Part shown: positions 55,092 through 64,000 of the stretch, in pieces
Layout of the letters: each line of letters starts with the position of its first letter
Numbering within the stretch: position 1 is the first letter of the stretch
From: Haematococcus lacustris
Lineage: Eukaryota; Chlorophyta; Chlorophyceae; Chlamydomonadales; Haematococcaceae
Direction: 5' to 3'
NCBI GenBank assembly: GCA_030144725.1
Contig: JASKMD010000007.1
Span: 5,552,001-5,616,000 of the forward strand
DNA length: 64,000 nt
Program-made: the position numbers and the translations under genes
The notes under the pieces: model-generated
Databases searched by the model: none
Seen by the model: the letters and a program-made list of their open reading frames with translations, nothing else
What the model was told of the DNA's origin: nothing

Positions 55092-56544
55092 GGGAGCAGG
55101 GGGCGGGGCGGGAGGCCTTGCTGTCGGCCCAGCTGACGAGGGGCCTGGCACCTGGCCTAAGGAGGAGTGGCTCTTGGGCCCCTGGGCTCACCTGCAGCTG
55201 GACCCTCAGGTGTGGGGTATGGGCACCACCACCCTGTTGGACTTCTCGGTCAAGCATGCCAGGGTGCGCCTCCACCAGCTTCAGCGCGTCAGTGCCGACC
55301 CCCTCTATCCACCCAGTGGGGGCCTGTGGCCTGCGCTATGGGGTGTGCGCCCCCCCCGGGCAGCGGGTGAACCGGAGGTGGCAGCGGTGGCTGATGGAGC
55401 CCTGAGGGAGCTGGAGCTCAAGTGGGAGGCTAGCGCGCAGCAGGTGGCAGACCAGGGGGCAGCGGGGGAGCGGGAACAGCAGGGCAGGGATGCGGAGGAG
55501 CGGCTCCCCGAGGAGGTGCAGGGCAGCCAACCGCCTCGCTGGCTGGACACCTCCGCCAGGGTGCACCAGCGACCCTCGCCGCAGATGAGGGCGGCCCAGC
55601 GGGCTGAGCGGCAGCTGGAGGCCCACCAGCGGCGTGGGGGCAGGCAGCCAGTTGGTCAGCCCGCCCCGCGGGCCGACACGGTGGACCAGCTGGCTGTGGG
55701 TGTTCAGGCGGGCCAGCCGTGTGCGAAGGTGTGGAAGGAGCTGCTAGACCCCACCCTCCGCCGGGAGCATGTCATCGTGGCCTGGCGGGTGCTTCACGCC
55801 AGCCTCATGGTGGGGGCCTTGTGGGGCCACATCCTCAAGGGTACGGCTGCCCCGGGCTCGTCCGCCTGCCGCTTCTGCCAGCCGGGGCACCTGGAGACTC
55901 TTACCCACGCCTTCATGACCTGCCCCGCCGTGGTCCCAGCCTGGGAGTGGGTGCTGGACGTGTACGGCCGCCTCACGGGCACCCGCCCCCCCTCGGGCGA
56001 CGCCATGCTGCTCCTCAGTGGGCGCCCCACCCGCGGCGAGGCCCCCCCCTTCCAGCCCCCTGACAGCCTGTTGTGGCTCCGTCTGCGCGTGGCCTATATG
56101 GGCGTAGTGTGGCGCCTCCGCAGCTCAGGAGCCGCTACAGCCCTGCAGCCACAGCAGGTGGCGAGGCGGGTCGTGGAGGAGGTCATCTCCACCCTCACCA
56201 CGGCCGTCAAGCGTGACTGGCATCGGGTGGGGAGGGACATCCGCGTGGGCCTCTGCGGCGCTGTGCCCTCCACCTGGTTCAAGGGCAAGGACCCGGAGCT
56301 GGACGCTGCCCACTTCGACCAGCTGTGGCCCGAGGCGTCGGGGGGCTGGTTTGCCACGCAGCCTAGGAGGGAGCGGAGGGGAGGGCAGGAGGGGGCAGAG
56401 GGGAGGGTTGGGGCAGGAGGAGTGGAGGAGGAGAGGGCAGCAGGGAGGCCTAGGGAGGGGGAGGGCAGGGCGCAGGGGGCGGGAGAGCTGTTTGTTCGCC
56501 TTTCCTTGCAGTGGCCCATCCCCTTCCCCGTCGTTCCAGCCTGA
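55092..56544 (+). pseudogene. LINE copy C ORF2 C-terminal part, out of frame, with zf-RVT finger
   Basis: After the shift the reading frame continues at about 55174-56544. It holds LDPQVWGMGTTTLLDFSVKH, then a [10 protein letters not shown] module at about 55520, then a typical LINE C-terminal finger: C-R-F-C (55867) followed by GHLETLTHAFMTCP, the zf-RVT pattern CxxC...H...C. It ends with a Gly/Glu-rich tail and TGA. In copy A the equivalent of the first half is fused in frame to the RT, so the parent protein was about 1,780 residues. Confidence 0.82.
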
Positions 56545-56998
56545 GCTCCAGGGTTGCTGGTGGTGGCTTAGTGCGTCCTTTGGGTGGGGTGGGCTAGGCT
56601 TCGGGGGGCTGTCTGGGTGTCAGGGACCGGGGGCTTAGGTGGTCTTGGCTTGGGCGTTGGGGTCAGGGTTCTAGGTTTCAGGTCGAGGGGAGGGGCTTGG
56701 GCTCGTGTGGGTAGTTTTCTGTGGGGAGGGCCTGGGGAGGTGTGCAGAGTTAGGGGGGAGGGCGGTGGTGTGGGGGAGTGTCTTGACGTTGTCCTTGGGA
56801 GGGGGTTGCTTGTGGGGTGTGGACCTTCGCTTGGGGTGTGTGGACCTTTGCTTGGGGTGTGTGGACCTTTGCTTGGGGTGTGTGGACCGCTGTGTTTGGG
56901 TGGGGTGCTTGGGGATCGTGTATGGGGAACCTTGTTTGTTGTAGTCTTTCTTTTCTTCTCTTCTTTAGTCTTTCTCACTCTCCTGTAATGCTCCTCCT
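56545..56998 (+). other. LINE copy C 3' UTR with 21-bp repeats
   Basis: A G/T-rich 3' UTR. About three to four tandem units containing CTTGGGGTGTGTGGACC lie at 56822-56895. The inverted copy B fragments carry only about one such unit. Confidence 0.75.
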
Positions 56999-57012
56999 AA
57001 AAAAAAAAAAAA
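56984..57012 (+). terminator. UGUAA poly(A) signal and LINE poly(A) tail
   Basis: TGTAA at 56984-56988 lies ten bases before a run of 14 A (56999-57012) that continues into the gap. This spacing is that of a chlorophyte poly(A) signal and supports cleavage at about 56998. Confidence 0.85.
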
Positions 57013-57512
57013 NNNNNNNNNNNNNNNNNNNNNNNNNNNNNNNNNNNNNNNNNNNNNNNNNNNNNNNNNNNNNNNNNNNNNNNNNNNNNNNNNNNNNNNN
57101 NNNNNNNNNNNNNNNNNNNNNNNNNNNNNNNNNNNNNNNNNNNNNNNNNNNNNNNNNNNNNNNNNNNNNNNNNNNNNNNNNNNNNNNNNNNNNNNNNNNN
57201 NNNNNNNNNNNNNNNNNNNNNNNNNNNNNNNNNNNNNNNNNNNNNNNNNNNNNNNNNNNNNNNNNNNNNNNNNNNNNNNNNNNNNNNNNNNNNNNNNNNN
57301 NNNNNNNNNNNNNNNNNNNNNNNNNNNNNNNNNNNNNNNNNNNNNNNNNNNNNNNNNNNNNNNNNNNNNNNNNNNNNNNNNNNNNNNNNNNNNNNNNNNN
57401 NNNNNNNNNNNNNNNNNNNNNNNNNNNNNNNNNNNNNNNNNNNNNNNNNNNNNNNNNNNNNNNNNNNNNNNNNNNNNNNNNNNNNNNNNNNNNNNNNNNN
57501 NNNNNNNNNNNN
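57013..57512. other. Assembly gap (500 N)
   Basis: A gap of exactly 500 N lies between the LINE poly(A) tail and the CCCCTG array. It hides the LINE target site and the 5' exons of the LRR gene. Confidence 0.98.
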
Positions 57513-57827
57513 CCCCTGCCCCTGCCCCTGCCCCTGCCCCTGCCCCTGCCCCTGCCCCTGCCCCTGCCCCTGCCCCTGCCCCTGCCCCTGCCCCTGCCCC
57601 TGCCCCTGCCCCTGCCCCTGCCCCTGCCCCTGCCCCTGCCCCTGCCCCTGCCCCTGCCCCTGCCCCTGCCCCTGCCCCTGCCCCTGCCCCTGCCCCTGCC
57701 CCTGCCCCTGCCCCTGCCCCTGCCCCTGCCCCTGCCCCTGCCCCTGCCCCTGCCCCTGCCCCTGCCCCTGCCCCTGCCCCTGCCCCCGCCCCTGCCCCTG
57801 CCCCTGCCCCTGCCCCTGCCCCTGCCG
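57513..57827. repeat. (CCCCTG)n hexamer array, about 52 copies visible
   Basis: The array emerges from the gap and runs to within a few bases of the splice acceptor CCGCCAG at 57831, with a single variant near 57785. It is pyrimidine-rich and would serve as an extended polypyrimidine tract for the first visible LRR exon. Confidence 0.92.
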
Positions 57828-57831
57828 CCAG

Positions 57832-60800
57832 GCACTTGCGAACCCTGCACCTCCTGGCCTGCCCTGGCCTGAAGGCTGGACCACTTCTGCAGCTACTGCA
57901 GCCCCTTCCAGCCCTTGCCTCCGCCCCAGCCCCCTGCTGCTCTGCCTCCCCCAGCCAAGCAGCGCAGGCCAGCACACAGGGCCCCCTCACCCCCCTCCCA
58001 CCCCCTGCCCCTAGTGTAGCCAGGCAGCTGCGGGATTTGAGTCTCTCAGGCTGCAAGGGGGTGGGCCGGGAGGTGCTGCCGCTGCTGGCAGCTTGCCAGA
58101 ACTTGGAGCGTCTGGACCTGTCAGGTGCGCCCCCCTGGCCCCTGTGGTCAAGGCTAGGACTCAGCCAGTGGGACCAAGCAGCCCTCCCTCCCCCCTTCCC
58201 TCCCTCCCTCCCCCCCTCCCTCGCTCCCTCCCCCCTTTCCTTCCCTCCCTCCCTCCCTCCCCCCCTCCCTCCCTCCCCCCCTCCCTCGCTCCCTCCCCCC
58301 CTTCCTTCCCTCCCTCCCTCCCCCCCCCCCTCCCTCCCTCCCCCCCTCCCTCGCTCCCTCCCCCCCTTCCCTCCCTCCCTCCCTCCCCCCCCCCCTCCCT
58401 CCCTCCCTCCCTCCCTCCCTCCCTCCCTCCCTCCCTCCCTCCCTCCCTCCCTCCCTCCCTCCCTCCCTCCCTCCCTCCCTCCCTCCCTCCCTCCCTCCCT
58501 CCCTCCCTCCCTCCCTCCCTCCCTCCCTCCCCCCCTCCCTCCCTCCCCCCCTCCCTCGCTCCCTCCCTCCCCCCCTCCCTCCCTCCCTCCCCCCCTTCCT
58601 TCCCTCCCTCCCTCCCCCCCTCCCTCGCTCCCTCCCCCCCTTCCTTCCCTCCCTCCCTCCCCCCCCCCCTCCCTCCCTCCCTCCCTCCCTCCCTCCCTCC
58701 CATCTCTATCTATGGCAGTGCAGCCGTCAGTCCTGAGTCTCCTGCACCAGTCAGTGAGCTGCAATGGGACGGGGACTTGTAAGGCTGTGTGCAGGGAGCT
58801 TTAGCTTCAGCGCCGTGCCCCTCTCCCCCAACCAGGCCACCATGAGCAGGGCCAGCCAGGGCCCATAGCCGCACCCCCTTACCCCTGTCATAGCTCCCAT
58901 GTCAAAGCTGCAGGCCCCAAGCCTCCCACCCCCTCCAGCCCTCCTCGCCACGTCCTCTACCCCCCAGCTGTCTGAGCCAGCAGTCCTGGTGTGCCCCCTT
59001 CAGGCACCGGGCTGACCGGGGACCTGGCCCTGCACCGCCTCAGCCCTGCCCTGACCCACCTAGACCTGGGCGGCCTGCACTGCGTAGACGACCTGGCCTG
59101 CAGCCAGCTGGCGGCCCTCACCCGGCTGGCCCACCTGGCGCTCTGGGGCGCGGGCCGACTCACCGCCACCGGCCTGTTGCTGCTGGCCTTCTGCCCGCAC
59201 CTCACCCACCTCAACCTGGCGTGGAGCAAGGTGGAGCTGCTGCCCGCCCTGCCCTCACTCACCCGGCTAGACATGCAGCACTGCGAGCTGCAAGGGGTGA
59301 TGTGGCCTCTAGGGGCGGCCCCGGACCTCCCCCCCACCCCACCCGTCTCTTGCCCCGCCCCCCCCACCCTCCCCTCCGACGCAGGAGCTCTCACTGCCCC
59401 CTCAAGCCAGGGGTCCCCCTCAAGCCAGTTGCCCGCACACGCAGCACCCCCCTGCTCCTCGGCAGCAGCAGGGGGGTCGCCCCCCGCCCCCCCGCCCCTG
59501 GCCCTGGCTTATCTAGACCTCAGCCATTGCCAGGTGGCCCCCTCCGCCCTCCCTGACCTCACCACCTTCCTGGAGCTGGCCGCCCCCCGCCTGGTCAGCC
59601 TGCGCTGTACTGGCAGCACCGGCCTGCTGGCCCCCGGCCCACCCCCTCGCCCTCAGGCGCCGCTGGAGCGGGGCGGCGGGGCAGCGGGACAGCAGCCTGT
59701 GCCTACCCGGCTGCTCGCGGCCCAAGCTGCGGCAGAGGCGGCAAATGCCGACCTGCTGCTGCGAGTGATGCAGCGTGGAGGGGCCGCCCTGCAGCTGCTG
59801 GACATGGGGGGCTGCCGGGCAGTGTTGGGCGTGACGGGTCTGGGGGCCCTGTGCGGCCAGTGGGGTGGGGGGGTGCAGGCAGGGAGGGAGGGGGGGGGGT
59901 GACCAGGAGTCAGGCGGGGGGGAGGGGGAGGTATGGGGAGCTGAGGGAGGGGAGGGGGTCAGGGACACTGGGGGTGTGGTGGTGGGTGGTCTGGCGGCGA
60001 GGGCCGATAGGGGGGCAAGCGGTGAGGGGGGCGTGGGGGAGGGATCGCACAGCTGGCTGGGGCGGCCCCTGCTGCAGCCCACAGTCCAGCTGAGAGCCCT
60101 CAGCCTGGCCGGCTGCCAGGGGCTGAGTGGGGAGAGCTTGGCGGCACTGGTCTGGCTCAAGAACCTGCAGGTACGCCCCCCCCAAGCGCCCTCCCGCCCA
60201 CGCCCTGCCGCCCACGCCCTCCCGCCCACGCCCTCCTGCCCCAGCCCCTGCCTACCCCTGCCCTGCCTTGCCTGCAGGAGCTGGACCTGACCGGCTGCAG
60301 CCTGGATGACACCGCCCTGCCTGCCCTGGCCTGCCTGACCAGCCTGACTGCCCTGGTGCTAGATGACAACCCCAACATGCAAGGCTGCCTCCCCCCCTGC
60401 TCCCCACATGCAGCAGCACTCCACCAGATCAGTGCTTGGGGTGGGGCCGGCGTGGCGGGCTTCCAGCGAACCCAACAGCAGCTAGGTGGGGGGTCTTGCG
60501 GCAGCAGCAGAGGCAGCAGCAGCAGCAGCTTACACAGGAGTGGTGCCAGGGGGCCCCAACCCAGCCGGGCAGATACCCGGGACCCAGGCCCTTGGGCTGC
60601 TGGGGGGTGGCCAGGTGGACAGACCCTCAGCCAGAGCTGGCAGGGCTCGTCATTCACGGCTGCAGCAGAGGGGGGTCGGTGGGGGAGCAGGAGCCCTGCC
60701 AGCTGCAGCGATGTCTGGCTTCAAGACGAAAGTGAGGGAAGGTGGTCCAGTCCGGGTCCGGACACCCGGAGCAACACCCACCCGGGGTGCCGGGAGGCAC

Positions 60801-61459
60801 GACCGTCGGGCTGGGACCTCCCCGCGCTCGAGTATTTCAGCGCCTTGGGCACGCGTTGGAGCGACGCGGGTTTAAGTGAGCTGGTGGCGGGCTCCGCGAG
60901 GCTCGCACACCTCCGCCTGAGCGGCACAGCCTTGACGGACGCGGGCCTCCGCGGCCTGGTGCCAGATGGGCGCCAGTTAGCGGGATGCCCTCTGCGACAC
61001 CTGGAGCTCGTGAGGTGTAGCGCAATCACACAGCACGGGATCGAGCCGCTCTGCGCTGTTCTCGAAACCCTGGCGGTGTCTGGGTTGTGGATGCTCACTG
61101 CTAGCGTTCTAGCAGACCTGGCGCGAAAGTCGCCTAGCCTGCAATCAGTGGTCCTCGATAACGCGCAGCTGATGCCTAAATCGAGCCAGCCTCGCAGTTT
61201 TAGCCCACAGACGACGGGTGGGGCAGAGGACACACGTCTCAGCATCATAACAAAGTCGAAACTGCTTTCGACGGTGGGCAATGGCACGCGGCGCGCGCAG
61301 TATCCCTCATCCAAGACTTCGCGTCACCAAGAGATGGTCTGCGATGAGCGGGTGCAGTACAACCGCCAGGAGCTGTTGCGGGTGAGGTACGCGGCATCAA
61401 GAAAACGAGGCGATGTGCTCTTGTCGGCCTTGGCTGCGGTGCCGGAGATCGCATTGTAA
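57832..61459 (+). CDS. Leucine-rich repeat protein (Cys-type LRRs), 5' end missing
   Basis: Visible exons: 57832-58124, 59004-about 59872, 60078-60170 and 60278-61459 (stop TAA). Phases agree if the second donor is the GTGCAG at 59873; another donor within that G-rich run is possible. At least ten repeats of LxxLxLxxC type occur: LRTLHLLACPGL, LRDLSLSGCKGV, LTHLDLGGLHCV, LTHLNLAW, LTRLDMQHCEL, LAYLDLSHCQV, LQLLDMGGCRAV, LRALSLAGCQGL, LDLTGCSLDDTAL, LAHLRLSGTALTDAGL and LRHLELVRCSAI. These resemble the Cys-containing LRRs of F-box/AMN1 proteins (family knowledge). Low-complexity Pro/Ala/Ser loops separate the blocks. An F-box or other N-terminal domain, if present, lies in the gap. The C-terminal 100 residues are basic and polar without LRRs. 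The role is likely protein binding; no catalytic domain is seen. Confidence 0.75.
58181..58702. repeat. (CCCT)n-type array in LRR gene intron
   Basis: About 520 bp of CCCT with C-rich and TTCCTT interruptions, arranged as higher-order blocks (for example CCCCCCTCCCTCGCTCCCTCC repeated several times), lie inside the first visible intron (58125-59003). The reverse strand gives a spurious Glu-Gly-Gly-Arg frame. Confidence 0.9.
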
Positions 61460-61794
61460 AGTACTGGCGCCTTCTGACCAGGACCGACACTGACCGGCTC
61501 AACGGGGTGTACTTCCCAGCAGGGGCTGGTGTCTCAATGCAACTCAACTTCCTCACTCATCTCGGATTGCGTTCAATGTAGTACAGAAGAGCACACTCAA
61601 CTGGCATTCAATGTCCACATCTATTGATGTGCAGTGGCGGGCGAAAACGGAACGGTGTCACGCGCCACCTTAACAAAACTGCTGCTGTCACCCTGTAGCG
61701 CGGATGCTCCGATGCAAAACTCCTGCGGCCGCTATGTAGGGCAGGTGCTCCAATATGCTGGTCACCCTGGGTAAAAAGGGCTCGCGACGACATT
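61460..61794. other. Spacer between convergent genes
   Basis: Only 335 bp separate the stop codons of the LRR gene (plus) and the DUF4079 gene (minus), so their 3' UTRs must be short or overlap. A TGTAA word at 61455-61459 coincides with the LRR stop codon. No clear signal for the minus gene was found. Confidence 0.45.
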
Positions 61795-63814
61795 TCACGG
61801 CCAGCTCGTGAACTGAAACACCTTCTGAACGATCTCCCAGCCCGTGGGTACCTGCGTCAACAGAAGAGGCGATCGTTAGAAAGAAAACAGCGGCAATTGA
61901 GGCAAGGGCTGTATGTGTAGGTCGTGCCTGGCGACCAAATATTCACCACCAGGAATACTGGGAGGCATGTAGGAAATGGCAGCAGCCCTTGCAGCCACCG
62001 CTGTCGTCGTTCGTGTGCTGTTGCTGCCCAGCTAGTCTTGTACTGTCTCAAGGCAGCTTCAGGCAGTGGACAGCCATGTAGCTTCAGGCAGTGGACAGCC
62101 TTGTACTGTCTCAAGGCAGCTTCAGGCAGTGGACAGTACATTACTGGCTGGGGTGAGGCCAGCCAGCAACAGGTTCATGGCTGGGTTGAGGCCTGCCAGT
62201 TGCAGGTCGGTGGTTGGCTCACCTGCCACAGGAACAGGCCAATCTGGATAGAGTTCAGGGCAATGTGTGCGGAGCGGGCGTTATCATCACCCTTCTGCAT
62301 GGCAGGCACTAGAGAGGCCGCCAGTGCCCACAACGCCACAATGAAGGCGCCTGCACACAAGAATGAACACACCACTTGCACGGCGTGGCGATCATCAGCA
62401 GGAGCACTCCTGCAGCAGCAGGGCGCATGCCTGAGCTTTGGGGGAGGAGAGCAGGCCATGCCCCAGGCAGGGACCCGTCACCTCATGCACGCTGGTTCCT
62501 CCTCATGCCTGAGGTGGATGAGGGTGAGCTTGCGTGTCGTGCAGCATGCTGCCACCAGTGCCCCTGCTGGCACTGACACCAGCCACAGGTGACCTGCTAT
62601 GCCGCAACAGCCAACACAGGAAGGCCCTGGGTGTGACCCGCTCATGGGCCAGGAGGTGAGGTGATGCATGGCGAGCTAGCCATGTGTGTGAAGTGTCCAG
62701 GGCAGTCCTGCCATGGACTGGGTTCTAGGCTCTTCAGCATAGGCATGGAGCTGAGGTGCCCCATTCATGGAGCAGCCAGCCTTCATGAAGCCAGCCGCCA
62801 GCCACCCAGCTACACCTGACAAGGTCCTCATCAGCCATGCCAGCCCCTCGCCACCGTCTAGTTGCTGGGGTCAGTCCCACCCCCACCCCTCCGCCACCCC
62901 CACCGGCCACTGCATTACTCCACTTCCCACCCTGACTGGACACTGGTGCTGGCCGCCAGGCCTGCAAGTCTGCTGCCTGCATTGCAGAGGGCAAGCAGCA
63001 GGCCCCCGCGCCTACCTGCGTACAGGTGAGGCCCTGGGAAAAGCTTCCCTGTCCTCATGTAGGTGTTGGCTGCGCCGGCAATGGCCATGCCCACCCCTGC
63101 TGACAGGATGAAGGAGCTGAGGTACCAGTGCTTGTCGCGAGGGCCACCTGCCAGGAGGCTCTTGCGCTCCTGCATGCAGGCATCCCATGCCAGCCAGGGC
63201 ACAGCAGCCAGGACAGGCAAGGGCTCAGCACTATGCAACTGCGGCTGACTGCTGCGTGGCTCAAGCGTGCCCGTGCCATTCGCACGATGGGTGAGGCGCC
63301 ACACACGCCACACTGATATAAACGCAGCGCCTTCGCATTTGTAGATTGTAGGCAGTCTACAACGCCGCACCTGCTCCTTTGCGGCGATGTCAGGGTTGGC
63401 AGGTGAGGGCGCATCGCCAGTCGTGGCCGGGGCAGCGGCCTTTAGGCTGCGGATCTCCTCGCCTAGCTCACGCGCGCGTCTCCACTGCCAGCCGGTGTAC
63501 GCGGAATAGCCAGTGGCGAGTAAGATAATGGCGTTCATAATAGGGTGGATGAGCGCAAACGTCCGGCCCTCCAAGATGCCGTACTCCCCGCCAGTGGCCG
63601 CGGCGGACTGGACACTCATGAGCAGCGGTGCCGCCACCGAGGCCAGGCCGAGCATCACCGAGCTGCTCATCTGCTGTCTGCATTCTGCAACCGCGTTCTG
63701 GTTCTGTGGCAATGCGGACAGCTGCTGAGGCCGAGCCACGCACACGACGCGCAAGGGGCAGCTCCGATGGCTGGAGAATGCCTGGCGGGCACTTCGCATC
63801 GTTACAGTCTGCAT
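61795..63814 (-). CDS. DUF4079 family membrane protein, plastid-type leader, 4 exons, 260 aa
   Basis: Exons in order are 63814-63371, 63169-63016, 62350-62223 and 61851-61795. All introns are GT-AG, phases agree, and the total is 783 nt. The ATG at 63814 starts a basic, Ser/Ala/Arg-rich leader (MQTVTMRSARQAFSSHRSCP, then RVVCVARP), typical of algal chloroplast import. The mature part carries the DUF4079 pattern: a helix with HPIMNAIILLATGYSAYTGW, then KHWYLSSFILSAGVGMAIAG, YMRTGKLFPGPHLYAGAFIV, a helix ALWALAASLVPAMQKG, and SAHIALNSIQIGLFLWQVPT, about four membrane spans. DUF4079 proteins occur in cyanobacteria and plastids as integral membrane proteins of unknown biochemical role (family knowledge). 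Thylakoid or envelope location is inferred. Confidence 0.88.
62036..62140. repeat. Direct repeat in DUF4079 last intron
   Basis: A unit beginning TTGTACTGTCTCAAGGCAGC occurs at about 62038 and again at 62101, with a half-unit (GCTTCAGGCAGTGGACAGCC) between them at 62080. It lies in the intron before the final exon and has no coding role. Confidence 0.8.
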
Positions 63815-64000
63815 TGTTGTTACCTTTTCAGTCCTTTCGATGGGTTTCTGTGGTTGCAATCGAGGCAGTCGCTAGTTCTGATGCTTGTGCGCTTTTCCTC
63901 AGAAATTTCTGCATGGGGCGCGTCCGCCCATGTAGAAGGGTGGGACTTGTTGGGACATGTTCTTATTGCTCTGGCTACTATAGCTATTGTTAATAATACC
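63815..64000. promoter_or_regulatory. Upstream region of the DUF4079 gene
   Basis: This 186-bp stretch should hold the 5' UTR and part of the promoter of the minus-strand DUF4079 gene. No specific motif was recognised. The end is A/T-richer. Confidence 0.35.

Larger units (their letters stand above)
45140..57012 (+). mobile_element. L1-like LINE, copy C (near full length, with poly(A))
   Basis: About 11.9 kb: 5' UTR (45140-46008), ORF1 (46009-51180), ORF2 (51183-56544, one frameshift) and 3' UTR ending in TGTAA (56984-56988) and at least 14 A before the gap. It extends about 65 bp further 5' than copy A. The poly(A) tail and host-type poly(A) signal mark it as a retrotransposed Pol II transcript. 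The 3' target duplication cannot be checked because the gap follows the tail. Confidence 0.92.

Noticed and set aside
26013..57012. LTR retrotransposon or virus-like polyprotein
   Set aside because: No LTRs, protease, integrase or RNase H motif was seen. An APE endonuclease before the RT, a zf-RVT finger and a poly(A) tail fit a non-LTR LINE.
58161..58804. Glu-Gly-Gly-Arg or Ser-Leu-Pro-Pro repeat proteins at 58161-58804
   Set aside because: Produced by the CCCT array in an intron; the exons on both sides join across it in phase.

Overview
The window is nuclear DNA of a eukaryote, most likely a chlorophyte green alga of the volvocine/Haematococcus type (inference). Supporting signs are GC-rich sequence, many short GT-AG introns that keep reading phase, CAG/CTG low-complexity stretches inside genes, UGUAA-type poly(A) signals, a plastid-type DUF4079 membrane protein, and very long pure GC-rich penta- and hexanucleotide arrays. 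Nothing bacterial (operons, Shine-Dalgarno sites, CRISPR) was seen. Two runs of exactly 500 N (25513-26012 and 57013-57512) are scaffold gaps.

Left arm (1-20500), single-copy genes. A small Gly-rich single-membrane-span protein lies on the plus strand (about 890-1930). On the minus strand there is a complete 11-exon gene for O-phosphoseryl-tRNA(Sec) selenium transferase (SepSecS, 9684-3699). The splice sites were read by eye; all phases agree and the total is 625 codons plus stop. Next come an unrecognised signal-peptide membrane protein (13135-11250, 3' end unresolved), a 968-residue Ala-rich LEA-like protein in four exons (17720-14028), and a frameshifted SAP-like/repeat ORF (20408-19337). 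Several introns contain minisatellites or hexamer arrays.

Centre (20500-57012), repeats and retrotransposons. A 5 kb uninterrupted (CCCAG)n array runs into the first gap. It is followed by three relatives of one L1-like LINE (ORF1 of about 1,700-1,800 aa; ORF2 with APE endonuclease, YADD reverse transcriptase and zf-RVT finger). Copy A is minus (36622 to the gap), copy C is plus (45140-57012, with 3' poly(A)), and a rearranged mosaic copy B lies between them. B holds a 2,865-bp segment (36623-39487) repeated almost identically 5,652 bp away (42275-45139). Each ORF1 carries a (GGGGCT)n array coding Ala-Gly or related dipeptides. ORF1 and ORF2 are joined by TAG-CC-ATG. No copy is fully intact: A and B are frameshifted in the endonuclease, and C is frameshifted near 55090.

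Right arm (57513-64000). A plus-strand leucine-rich-repeat protein gene (57832-61459, 5' end lost in the gap) follows a (CCCCTG)n array and contains a (CCCT)n intron array. It converges on a complete four-exon minus-strand DUF4079 gene (63814-61795, 260 aa) with a plastid-type leader.

Functionally the host genes look unrelated to one another: selenocysteine biosynthesis, a stress/desiccation-type protein, LRR scaffolding and a plastid membrane protein. Most of the unusual biology is in the repeats: an expandable, frame-neutral hexamer inside a LINE ORF1, a sequence module shared by ORF1 and ORF2, recent segmental duplication inside an inverted LINE pair, and a 67-bp TIR-bearing insertion.
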